A stretch of DNA of 21,347 bases from Sulfuriflexus sp032250955 (GTDB taxonomy: Bacteria > Pseudomonadota > Gammaproteobacteria > AKS1). Shown here piece after piece: positions 1 to 6,956 of the stretch. The stretch is from positions 1 to 21,347 of the forward strand of contig NZ_JAVVES010000048.1 in the NCBI RefSeq assembly GCF_032250955.1, in the 5' to 3' direction. Numbering within the stretch: the stretch's first letter is position 1; each line of letters opens with the position of its first letter. The translations under genes and the position numbers were made by a program. Under the pieces are notes generated by a model. That model ran no database searches. It saw only the letters and a program-made list of their open reading frames with translations, and was not told the DNA's origin.

Positions 1-32
1 CTGAAATCGCCTTATATCACGCGCTTGGAGCG

Positions 33-986
33 CTACCTGCCCCGAAAACTACCCATGAATTTTTCTGACGAGGCTAATTTACTTTCATTGTTTTTGTTAT
101 TTATTTTGTAATCTCTCAATAAACACCATCCCGGGTTCCGGGTCATTTGACGTGTTGCGATCGCACCCGCCTCACTACAACCGTATATTTCAAACACTTG
201 TGTATTAATTACTTCCTCTGCCTCTTTTGCTACTTCTTCTTGCATTACAGCCGTCGCCGATACCACAAAATCAATATCAGGCCATTTTTCTTTATCACTA
301 TTACACGCTTTCAAATGAATCGGCGTCGTAATCAATACCCGCGGAGATGGCATTTCTGATAATGCCTTCCTTATATCCAGCGGGTAAAATGGCCTGTCTG
401 CATGTATTGCTACACCCAGCATCAGAGGGTAAATAATTGTCGTCTCAAACCCATACATGTGTTGTGGTGGTACGGTTGCGATCACCGAATACTGCAGTTC
501 TGGATTAAACAATCGTTCTTTAACTCGTATAGCACTCTCTGACAGCTGTCTCCATGTCTTTAGATTCGCCTTTGGCCTTCCTGTGCTACCTGATGTAAAA
601 ACGATAGCAACCTCTTTCTCACTATCAATATGCAGATTATTTCCTACAGTGTCATTTTTGATATTACTCTTACGACAAATCGCCTCAATAATCCGATCAT
701 CAACTCTATAATTATCTTTATATGATGTTTCTATACGTTCAATTTCCTTATCAGCACGCGAACTTGGTAGCAAGGAGATTTGTTGAAGTGATGTACATGC
801 GGCAAAAGCAACCAGGAAATGATAACGATTCTCACACAAGTTAATACAATACTTGCGATTTTCAAGTATTGTCCGCGTCTGTTCCACATGAGACAAAAAG
901 GTGTTTCTCTTAATCAAACGCCCGGCATAAAACGCTATTGTGTCTATATCTGAGGTTTCAAACAATAATGGTACGCTTTCTTCCAT
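33..986 (-). CDS. AMP-dependent acyl ligase of an aryl-polyene-type cluster, apparently truncated
   Basis: This is an adenylate-forming enzyme expected to activate an acyl or aryl acid and load it on the neighbouring carrier protein. The ATP-binding motif TSGSTGRPK is at residues 131-139 and the adenylate motif YGCSEAG at about 268-274. The start is ATG at 986 with a purine-rich stretch upstream, 16 bases after the COG4648-like gene. The order carrier protein, COG4648 membrane protein, ligase matches ApeF-ApeG-ApeH-type genes of aryl polyene clusters (family knowledge). The reading frame stops at 33 after 317 residues, well short of the usual 450 or so. The C-terminal subdomain with its catalytic lysine is therefore absent. 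A single-base shift near 36-44 would reopen a frame running to the window edge, so a frameshift or sequence error is possible. Confidence 0.8.
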   Translation of the reverse strand: MEESVPLLFETSDIDTIAFYAGRLIKRNTFLSHVEQTRTILENRKYCINLCENRYHFLVAFAACTSLQQISLLPSSRADKEIERIETSYKDNYRVDDRIIEAICRKSNIKNDTVGNNLHIDSEKEVAIVFTSGSTGRPKANLKTWRQLSESAIRVKERLFNPELQYSVIATVPPQHMYGFETTIIYPLMLGVAIHADRPFYPLDIRKALSEMPSPRVLITTPIHLKACNSDKEKWPDIDFVVSATAVMQEEVAKEAEEVINTQVFEIYGCSEAGAIATRQMTRNPGWCLLRDYKINNKNNESKLASSEKFMGSFRGR

Positions 987-1002
987 TCCGCTGCCTCGTA
1001 AT

Positions 1003-1599
1003 TTACTTCCATCGATACTGGACCAGCGCCAATATGAACTTCTTAAATGTCGTATCGTTTGATTTAAATCTATATTTACGATAAATGAATTCTAATATCA
1101 GTATTAGAGCCATAAGGAAATAATTTCCAATATGTGTAGCCCATGACCATATTTCTATTGACGCAAATATTGATAACCCAATCGCTTCCACTATCATGAA
1201 CGTGAAAACACCAACCCACAATTGCGTAATACGTCTAGTATAATCTCTTTCTACCTTCCCTGATTTACCATCTATAAACATGGCGAACTGTGTCACCACG
1301 GGTATCTGTTCTTTTTGCAGTGATTGCAGGAATATAATCAATAACCCTGCCGGTATAACAATCGGCGGCAAATATATAAGTAGATAATCCAGATTTAACT
1401 TGATCAAGGTCATTACACTTACTACTAATGCACTGGCAATTAATATATTTCCAGGCTGTTTATACCGGGGCGGGAATAATAGCGCTATCAATATCAGGCT
1501 AACCAGGTAACTAACTGCTAAACGTGGCAATGATGCCCATATTCCTACATGAGCTATCACCGGGTACATCCCTGCCCAGACACCCATTAATTTCAGCAT
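1003..1599 (-). CDS. COG4648-like multispanning membrane protein of aryl-polyene cluster
   Basis: This 198-residue protein is strongly hydrophobic, with about five or six predicted membrane helices (for example residues 28-43, 51-66, 73-90 and two more in the second half) and a charged segment GKSGKVERDYTRR in the middle. I place it with the COG4648 membrane proteins that sit between the carrier protein and the AMP ligase in aryl polyene and related unusual fatty-acid clusters. Its molecular role there is not settled; involvement in inner-membrane handling of the lipid product is inference. It starts with ATG, 13 bases after the carrier-protein gene, and is followed 16 bases later by the ligase, so the three are very likely co-transcribed. 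Base composition is AT-rich like its neighbours and unlike the rest of the window. Confidence 0.72.
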   Translation of the reverse strand: MLKLMGVWAGMYPVIAHVGIWASLPRLAVSYLVSLILIALLFPPRYKQPGNILIASALVVSVMTLIKLNLDYLLIYLPPIVIPAGLLIIFLQSLQKEQIPVVTQFAMFIDGKSGKVERDYTRRITQLWVGVFTFMIVEAIGLSIFASIEIWSWATHIGNYFLMALILILEFIYRKYRFKSNDTTFKKFILALVQYRWK

Positions 1600-1612
1600 G
1601 ATGGTGTCTCTT

Positions 1613-1891
1613 TTATTTCCTGTTATCCTCTACGTATTTAGTTAGTGCCCGCAGAGAAGAAAAAATTACTTTATTATCTGGATCATCTGATTTCAGCTGA
1701 AAACCATATTTTACAGAAAGTGCCATTGCTAACTCTAATGCATCTATCGAATCCAGTCCCAGGCCTTTATTAAAAAGCGCTTCTTCTGGATTAATATCCT
1801 CTACCTCAATATCTTCTATGTTAAGGCTCTCAATCAGCAGTTTGGCCACTTCTACTTCACTTGATGTCATGTCCGACATATTTTCATTCAC
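1613..1891 (-). CDS. Acyl carrier protein of aryl-polyene-type cluster
   Basis: This 92-residue phosphopantetheine-binding protein has the attachment motif GLDSIDALEL, and Ser48 is the expected 4'-phosphopantetheine site. The acidic four-helix-type sequence and length are normal for the family. It would hold the growing chain in aryl polyene or related fatty-acyl synthesis (an ApeE/ApeF-type role). The first possible start is GTG at 1891. ATG at 1879 (residue 5) is an alternative, because AGAGAG lies 11 bases before it and immediately next to the GTG. It is the first gene of the visible part of the cluster. A small DNA-binding regulator is encoded just upstream on the same strand, separated by about 85 AT-rich bases. 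Confidence 0.88.
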   Translation of the reverse strand: MNENMSDMTSSEVEVAKLLIESLNIEDIEVEDINPEEALFNKGLGLDSIDALELAMALSVKYGFQLKSDDPDNKVIFSSLRALTKYVEDNRK

Positions 1892-1975
1892 TCTCTAATG
1901 CAAATAATTCAATTTAACCAAATAAAAATCAGATACAAACAATGTTACCTATTCCATATCTACCCTAAAAAACAA

Positions 1976-2236
1976 TTAGCTCTTGTCGTACAGATCTTGC
2001 TCAGAAATATATTCAACCAATTCTTCAATCGAGCACCCAAAATAGCGACATAAGCCATCCAGATGATCTGTACTGGTGCTGAAACCACGACGATTAATCA
2101 TCTTCGATAATGTCACACGGTGAATTCCCGCTCCTTCAGCTACCTCGGCAATTGTTACCCGCCGCCCTTCTTCAAACTCTCTTTTGGCGATCATTTCTTT
2201 TATCTTGAATCGAAGCATATTGGCTACATTCGTCAT
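1976..2236 (-). CDS. Small XRE/Cro-type helix-turn-helix regulator
   Basis: A small DNA-binding protein, 86 residues from this start. The helix-turn-helix is clear: VTIAEVAEGAGIHRVTLSKM is followed by a C-terminal helix region GLCRYFGCSIEELVEYI, typical of Cro/C1-type (HTH_26-like) proteins. The frame opens further upstream at TTG 2269 and ATG 2266, and another ATG is at 2218. Relatives usually begin close to the MLRFKIKEMI segment, so I prefer 2236 or 2218; no start has a convincing Shine-Dalgarno. A perfect inverted repeat at 2251-2265 and others at 2281-2388 lie just upstream, suggesting autoregulation. It may control the aryl-polyene-type genes that follow on the same strand; that link is inference from position. 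Confidence 0.75.
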   Translation of the reverse strand: MTNVANMLRFKIKEMIAKREFEEGRRVTIAEVAEGAGIHRVTLSKMINRRGFSTSTDHLDGLCRYFGCSIEELVEYISEQDLYDKS

Positions 2237-2250
2237 TAAATATATACGTA

Positions 2251-2265
2251 TGTTATCAAATAACA
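2251..2265. promoter_or_regulatory. Inverted repeat TGTTAT-N3-ATAACA, candidate operator
   Basis: A perfect six-base inverted repeat with a three-base centre sits in the leader of the HTH regulator, or at the very start of its longest possible frame. The size and symmetry suit a dimeric Cro-type repressor, so autoregulation is the simplest reading. No binding data are available. Confidence 0.4.
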
Positions 2266-2303
2266 TCAAAAAATGCTTATTGACTACAACTGATGTTGCT
2301 GTG

Positions 2304-2332
2304 ATTATACTAACGTAGTCATATGGCTACAT
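2304..2332 (-). promoter_or_regulatory. Candidate sigma70 promoter for the HTH regulator
   Basis: On the minus strand a perfect TATAAT lies at 2309-2304. No good -35 hexamer is found 16-18 bases upstream (ATGTAG at 2332-2327), so the promoter may be weak or activator-dependent. The near-palindrome at 2315-2330 overlaps the spacer and -35 region, where a repressor would block polymerase. Confidence 0.4.
2315..2330. promoter_or_regulatory. Near-perfect 16-bp palindrome, candidate operator
   Basis: GTAGTCATATGGCTAC pairs in seven of eight positions. Related pieces recur nearby. TGACTAC at 2281-2287 is the reverse complement of GTAGTCA. CATATG recurs at 2330-2335. CCATATGACT at 2379-2388 is the exact inverse of AGTCATATGG at 2317-2326. 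The clustering upstream of a regulator gene suggests several binding sites. Confidence 0.45.
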
Positions 2333-2430
2333 ATGAAGCTCAAAAGAACCTCTCCCACTCCAGTCGCATTATGTACGCCCATATGACTCCTGGATGTACT
2401 CTATCTATAGGAGCCTACTGAACGAGACAT

Positions 2431-2673
2431 GCCCAAGTACCTCTCAAGAGGAGTGCCCGGCAGCAATGGCTACTTGAGGACTTTGCCATGGCTAAGGTCC
2501 GTGCTCGCAAGGAGAGCGGGAAGCTGCTTCTGGATTTCCATTATTAAGATACGTGCGGCCGCGAGCAGGCTGCCCTCTCTGTTAGCCTGGCGAGCGCACT
2601 ATTCATATCCAGTCTATATCGACACATAATAGACGTGAATGCAGGTCAGCGTCTGGCGCTATTGATAGTGTAG
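2431..2673 (+). pseudogene. Possible decayed thioredoxin-like gene remnant
   Basis: In one plus frame a stretch reads WLLEDFAMAKVRARKESGKL, then LLLDFHY, an in-frame TAA at 2545-2547, then DTCGREQAAL and further residues to a stop at 2671. The pattern of a helix with Ala and Lys, GK, hydrophobic strand, then a cysteine resembles the start of thioredoxin-like domains. However, the second cysteine of a CxxC is missing and the frame is broken. There is also a stop just upstream (TGA before 2431). This is a weak resemblance judged by eye. Apart from it and the repeats listed separately, 2340-2700 holds nothing I can identify. Confidence 0.2.
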
Positions 2674-2702
2674 ATTCTTAAACGTGTCTTATAAGGTCGT
2701 TA

Positions 2703-3224
2703 CTATTTACGCATGCTCATCAGTTGTTCAATCAGCCCGGCATCATCCCATTCACGGCTACCGACGGCGCGATGTGTTACCTGCCCCTGCGGGCTGATGA
2801 TGTAGCTCGTCGGCAGGCCCATGACCGGGTAGGCCTTGATCACCTTGCCGTCCTGGTCCATGGGCAGGGGGAAGGTCATGGGGTACTGCCCCATGAATTC
2901 GAATATCGTATCCTCGTCTTCGCCGACATTGATCGCGAGGATAACCACACCCTTGCCCTTGACCTGTTGCCAGAGGCGTTCCAGCGAGGGCATTTCATAA
3001 CGGCACGGCGGGCACCAGGTCGCCCAGAAATTAATCAACACCACCTGGCCCCGATAATCGGAGAGACGATAGGTACGTCCGTCTTCGCCATCCAGCTCAA
3101 AGTCTACCGCGGCAAAAGGTGTCGCCAGCGTGGGCAGGGTCTGTTTGTCAGTAGCCAGCGCCGGGCTATCCAGGCTGAGCAACAACAACAGCCCCAGGAA
3201 AAAATTGCGTGATACCAATCGCAT
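2703..3224 (-). CDS. TlpA-like periplasmic thiol-disulfide oxidoreductase
   Basis: A 173-residue thioredoxin-fold protein of the TlpA/ResA type, which reduces or exchanges disulfides in the periplasm and often serves cytochrome c maturation. A signal peptide covers residues 1-24 (hydrophobic run ending in ALA). The active site WCPPC gives Cys71 and Cys74, and the cis-proline loop is MGLPTSY with Pro138. The start ATG overlaps the stop of the upstream gene by one base (TAATG), so the two are translationally coupled and probably work together. CcsAB and cytochromes c4/c5 encoded a few kilobases away make an apocytochrome-reducing role attractive, but this is inference. Whether the protein is freely soluble or stays anchored by an uncleaved N-terminus cannot be decided from the sequence. 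Confidence 0.9.
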   Translation of the reverse strand: MRLVSRNFFLGLLLLLSLDSPALATDKQTLPTLATPFAAVDFELDGEDGRTYRLSDYRGQVVLINFWATWCPPCRYEMPSLERLWQQVKGKGVVILAINVGEDEDTIFEFMGQYPMTFPLPMDQDGKVIKAYPVMGLPTSYIISPQGQVTHRAVGSREWDDAGLIEQLMSMRK

Positions 3225-3835
3225 TATTCACTACCTCGTGGCGCCAGCGTGACATCTGCCGCACATTCAACGCCCTTGATGGTGGCCGTGTGTTGTTTGC
3301 CTGACTGCTGCCAGACGACCTCAAGATCAAAGACACTGCCGGGTTCAAGATTGAAGACGGACATGCCCCAGTTGTAATCCCCCGGCTGGTAAACCTGTTC
3401 GGTTGGATATAACGCCCATTCGAAGGCGAGCTGCGCGGCCATGGGCAGTCCGCGTTTTTGCCACTCCTGTTTCCAGTCCTCTCGCACCTTCATCTTACGT
3501 TGCGTACCTTTATAGTGAACGGTCCAGTCGTGCAGATGATATTCCAGCGGTGAAGGCGTGGTGAGATTAGATGTGTTCTTGAAGACGGTCTGGAAGACAC
3601 AGCTCCGGGCGATCAGATCGGCATGCTCACTGCTGAAACCGCGGGCCTGGAAAAAGGCTCGGCTCTGATCGGGCAAGCGCTGCACCAGGCGCAGGCTCAT
3701 CTCCCTGTTGCGTAGTTCCCAGTATGGCAACTGCGCCTCGGCGTCGACCCCGGTCTGTACGTCTGTCGCCATGACAAGGCCCGGGATGAACAAGCCTGGC
3801 AATATCAGGAGTGGTTTAAGCAGGCTTCGCGGCAT
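3224..3835 (-). CDS. Uncharacterised periplasmic protein coupled to the TlpA-like gene
   Basis: I do not recognise the family. The 203-residue product begins with a hydrophobic signal-like segment (residues 5-23, ending VMA). Its mature part is rich in Trp and charged residues, and the second half looks beta-rich (WGMSVFNLEPGSVFDLEVVW). There are two cysteines, Cys79 and Cys191, which could form one disulfide. The last codon overlaps the TlpA-like start by one base, which argues that the two products function together: this protein could be the substrate or partner of that oxidoreductase. It starts with ATG at 3835. The 150 bases upstream contain no other gene on this strand. Confidence 0.75.
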   Translation of the reverse strand: MPRSLLKPLLILPGLFIPGLVMATDVQTGVDAEAQLPYWELRNREMSLRLVQRLPDQSRAFFQARGFSSEHADLIARSCVFQTVFKNTSNLTTPSPLEYHLHDWTVHYKGTQRKMKVREDWKQEWQKRGLPMAAQLAFEWALYPTEQVYQPGDYNWGMSVFNLEPGSVFDLEVVWQQSGKQHTATIKGVECAADVTLAPRGSE

Positions 3836-3988
3836 TTTTTAATCATAGAACAAAATAGACCAGGATCAAAGGTGCGTTCACTGGCTTGATCTGGGCCGTT
3901 GTATTCGATCAGCATCTAAATCGTTATACCGAAAGCTTGCATAATCTACAGATGCCAATATTCGGTTAGGGCTGAAGGAAAGGCTTTT

Positions 3989-4189
3989 ATGCGATTTGTT
4001 TTACTGGTTGCTGCATGGGCATGTCGGCTTTACTTCACAGCCTATATGGGCTTCATCAAACATTTCCTACGCTACGGTCACGCCATCGCTGATGGCTACG
4101 CCGGCCTGGATAACTGCGTGGGCCATCCCCGGCTACTGATTGCTTTTATACCTGACGTCGGCGCAGGGCGTTTATGCCCACAACGATAA
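3989..4189 (+). CDS. Doubtful small ORF with hydrophobic N-terminus
   Basis: A 66-codon plus-strand frame starts with ATG preceded by AAGGAAAGG at a workable distance. Its N-terminus (MRFVLLVAAWACRLYFTAY) could be a membrane or export segment. It has no recognised domain and its end overlaps the 3' end of the convergent popT gene by 44 bases. I include it because 3836-4145 otherwise holds no gene. It may well not be translated. Confidence 0.22.
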   Translation: MRFVLLVAAWACRLYFTAYMGFIKHFLRYGHAIADGYAGLDNCVGHPRLLIAFIPDVGAGRLCPQR

Positions 4190-5060
4190 ACAGCCCAAGT
4201 AACAACATGCCGACCGCACCTGCCACCTGTCCGTCCAGTTGTGCCGGCCATAGCGGCTCACTGGTAAGCAGACGCTCCTTGCCTGCGACGACTTCGTAGT
4301 GACGTTCCTGGAATGGCCACAGGACCCACAGCGAGGCCAGCAGAATACCCTTGATGACGATCAGGGTGCGCTGGTAAAAGTGGCCGAGCAGCCAGCCCAG
4401 CAGGCGCACAAAGCTTACCAGCCCGGCAACACAGCCGAGCGCGAAGGGAATCAGAATGGAAAAATTCAGTTCGCCAATGGCGCTGATGAGGGTGCTGTAT
4501 TTATGCATGAGCAGTAACAGGAAGGAGCCGGAGATGCCCGGGAGGATCATCGCACAGATCGCGATTGCCCCGGCAATGAAAATAAACCACGCCCCATCGG
4601 GCGTGTCGAGCGGCACCATGGTGACGATGGCCAGCCCTGCCAGGGTACCGAGGAGCAAGGTGGCCGCGTCTGACATGCCAAAGCCGTTCAGTTCGCCGAT
4701 AAGGATGATAATCGAGCCCAGGATCAGGCCAAAAAACAGACCATAGACGAGTTCCGGGAACTCCCGGATCAACATGGGCAGCGGGATCACATTGGTAAAA
4801 AAGAACAGCGCAAGGAAGATGCCGACAACCAGCGGCAGGATAAACGCAAAGTGCGGCCGCCTTGCGATAACGGCAAAATCAAGTGTGAACACACCTGCCA
4901 GCCAGGCCTTGTCAAAGGAGCGAATGGCTGCCAGCAAGCGTTCGTAAATACCTAGAATAAAGGCCATGGTGCCGCCGCTCACGCCGGGCACCAGGTCGGC
5001 CATCCCCATACAAAAGCCTTTTGCTACCAACCAGGCAGAATCTATCAGTTTCAACAGCAC
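4146..5060 (-). CDS. popT: DUF368 undecaprenyl-phosphate transporter PopT
   Basis: This is a 304-residue integral membrane protein of the DUF368 family. Members of this family (PopT) were shown to return the lipid carrier undecaprenyl phosphate across the cytoplasmic membrane for reuse in cell-wall and surface-polymer synthesis (family knowledge). The internal repeat signature is clear: LVPGVSGGTMAF at residues 23-34 and ILPGISGSFLLLL at 172-184, each in a re-entrant or helical context, with about eight or more hydrophobic segments in all. The start given is GTG at 5060, but AAAGG lies only two bases before it, so TTG at 5054 is a reasonable alternative. The diguanylate cyclase gene ends six bases upstream, and the gene is last in a four-gene operon. 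Confidence 0.88.
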   Translation of the reverse strand: MLLKLIDSAWLVAKGFCMGMADLVPGVSGGTMAFILGIYERLLAAIRSFDKAWLAGVFTLDFAVIARRPHFAFILPLVVGIFLALFFFTNVIPLPMLIREFPELVYGLFFGLILGSIIILIGELNGFGMSDAATLLLGTLAGLAIVTMVPLDTPDGAWFIFIAGAIAICAMILPGISGSFLLLLMHKYSTLISAIGELNFSILIPFALGCVAGLVSFVRLLGWLLGHFYQRTLIVIKGILLASLWVLWPFQERHYEVVAGKERLLTSEPLWPAQLDGQVAGAVGMLLLGLFIVVGINALRRRQV

Positions 5061-5066
5061 AACCTT

Positions 5067-6947
5067 TTATTGTTTATTGAGATCACTTATGCAGTGATTC
5101 TTGCCGTCACGCTTGGCCTTATACATAAACTGGTCAGCGCGTTCAAAGGCGGTATCTATCGTATCTTCGCCCTCAAAGGCGGTAAAGCCGCCCGAGACGG
5201 TGATCTTTACTTCCTTGTCGCCATGGTGAAAATGGCAGTCTTCGATCGCCTTGCGGAGTTTCTCGACTACGGCGACTGCTGCCTCCAGGGTGGTCTCTGT
5301 CAGCAGCAGGACAAATTCCTCGCCGCCAAAGCGGGCGAGGAAATCCGTTTCCCGGATCTGATCATGAAGCACTGTCGCGATGGTAACCAGCACCTTGTCA
5401 CCGGCCTTATGCCCGTAGGTGTCGTTGATCTTTTTGAAATCATCCACATCCCAGACCACCAGTACCAGTGGCGTGTTATAGCGCCGCCAGCGGCCATACT
5501 CCAGCGCGATACGCTCATCCCATGCCAGCCGGTTTGGTATCCTGGTCAGGGCATCCCGCAGCGCCTGTTGCTGCTCTTCAACTACCTTTTCACGTAATTG
5601 ACAACTTTCGCCCTCAAGGTCACTTACCTTGCGCGTCAATACTTCTATCCGCGCGGCCATGGCCTCCTTGCGTTCTTCTTCCTTGCCCCTGAAGCCCTCG
5701 ACATGCCTGGTAATGGTTTCCAGTTTTTCATAGATACTCAGTTTCAGGTCGGCCAGGTCGGTTGCGTCATGCACCTCGATTTGAATCTGCTGGACCTGGC
5801 CATCGACGGCTTCACCAAAGATCTGGTTTTCTGTGAAAATGCTCTCGCGTAATGTTGTATCTTCCTGAATATGCTTGTCGAGCTCGAGTAATCGATCCGT
5901 CACATGTTTCAGGAACAGCTGTATCTCATTCTTTTCCCTCTCGATGCGGCTGCGTATCTCTATGACCAGTTCTGCAATCGCCTCCAGTGCATCAACGATT
6001 TGATCTTCAGGAACCCCCGGTAGCCATTTGCTTTTTAGTGCCTCGACGCGCTCGTTCAGCTCTTCCGGCAGGCCCATTCTTTCCAGAAGCTGAATCAGGA
6101 TTTCATTGATTTCAAAACCGTGCACGGTCTTCACTGGAAGGGATCCAGCCGCTATACCAGCCTTATCCTGTTCAGTCCTGCTTTCAGCCGCGGGTTTAAC
6201 CACCAGCGCCAGATCATGCATCAATTGCTTCAACTCGCCCCGCGCATTAATGCCCTGCACGCGCTGCCTGATCCTGGCTACCGCATCTGCTTGACTGCCC
6301 GGCATTTGCAACTGGCGCAGAAAATCACTCAGCACATCCCTGACCAGCACCAGTGCCTCGTCAACCTCGTTGAGCGTTGCTGCACCTGCCGCTGTTATCC
6401 TGGCGGCCATTACTTCCGGCACGATCTCTTCAGTGGCACTGTTCCGTCTGGCCCCAAACAGGTTACTCAGCAGGCCTTTCTTTTCGCTGCCGTTACCTGT
6501 TGCCAGTTCCTCGGCCGCCAGCATGTCGGCAAGCAGGTCTATGAGGTTGTCTGTAAGCTCGGCAGGGTCGCGGCCTGCGCTCGCGTATTCTATTTTCTTG
6601 CGCAGCCGCTTGACGTCCGCGGCAAAGCTTTTCGGGAAATCGATCTTTTGCAGGATATCCAGCAGGACCTCCTGCACCCCCGGCTGGTGAGTCTTGTTTT
6701 CTGCTATCCCGGTTGCCATTTCAACAATCGCATCGACCGTATTCTGGATACGCGTCATGTTTTTTTCGCGACGCACGGAGTTGCGTAGCCGCTCCAGCAG
6801 GTCATCAAGCCTTTTATCCTGGCCGTCTGCTGCCAGCGTGATGCGTGACAAACAGCGCCGCAGCAACTGATCTGTTTCCTGCCATTCTTTTTCCTTATCC
6901 TCGAGCGATTCGAGGCTGGCAAAATACTTCTCTTTCCAATCTGCCAT
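5067..6947 (-). CDS. Diguanylate cyclase with long helical N-terminal region
   Basis: A 626-residue protein that should make c-di-GMP from two GTP. The GGDEF domain spans about 464-620: it begins DALTRIPNR, has the metal-binding stretch WDVDDFKKINDTYGHKAGD, and the active-site loop is GGEEF at 541-545. The inhibitory I-site RETD lies exactly five residues before it (532-535), so product inhibition should be intact. Residues 1-450 contain no recognised sensor domain or membrane helix. They are charged and helical, with coiled-coil character from about 330 to 460, so the protein is probably cytosolic and regulated by its helical N-terminal half. The start ATG follows GAGGACAG, which overlaps the stop of the upstream EEP gene, indicating tight coupling in the operon. 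Confidence 0.93.
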   Translation of the reverse strand: MADWKEKYFASLESLEDKEKEWQETDQLLRRCLSRITLAADGQDKRLDDLLERLRNSVRREKNMTRIQNTVDAIVEMATGIAENKTHQPGVQEVLLDILQKIDFPKSFAADVKRLRKKIEYASAGRDPAELTDNLIDLLADMLAAEELATGNGSEKKGLLSNLFGARRNSATEEIVPEVMAARITAAGAATLNEVDEALVLVRDVLSDFLRQLQMPGSQADAVARIRQRVQGINARGELKQLMHDLALVVKPAAESRTEQDKAGIAAGSLPVKTVHGFEINEILIQLLERMGLPEELNERVEALKSKWLPGVPEDQIVDALEAIAELVIEIRSRIEREKNEIQLFLKHVTDRLLELDKHIQEDTTLRESIFTENQIFGEAVDGQVQQIQIEVHDATDLADLKLSIYEKLETITRHVEGFRGKEEERKEAMAARIEVLTRKVSDLEGESCQLREKVVEEQQQALRDALTRIPNRLAWDERIALEYGRWRRYNTPLVLVVWDVDDFKKINDTYGHKAGDKVLVTIATVLHDQIRETDFLARFGGEEFVLLLTETTLEAAVAVVEKLRKAIEDCHFHHGDKEVKITVSGGFTAFEGEDTIDTAFERADQFMYKAKRDGKNHCISDLNKQ

Positions 6948-6956
6948 TAGCTGTCC

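Noticed and set aside
6120..6788. 222-codon plus-strand frame inside the diguanylate cyclase gene
   Set aside because: Antisense shadow rich in His, Cys and Gln with no domain; the minus-strand gene is convincing.
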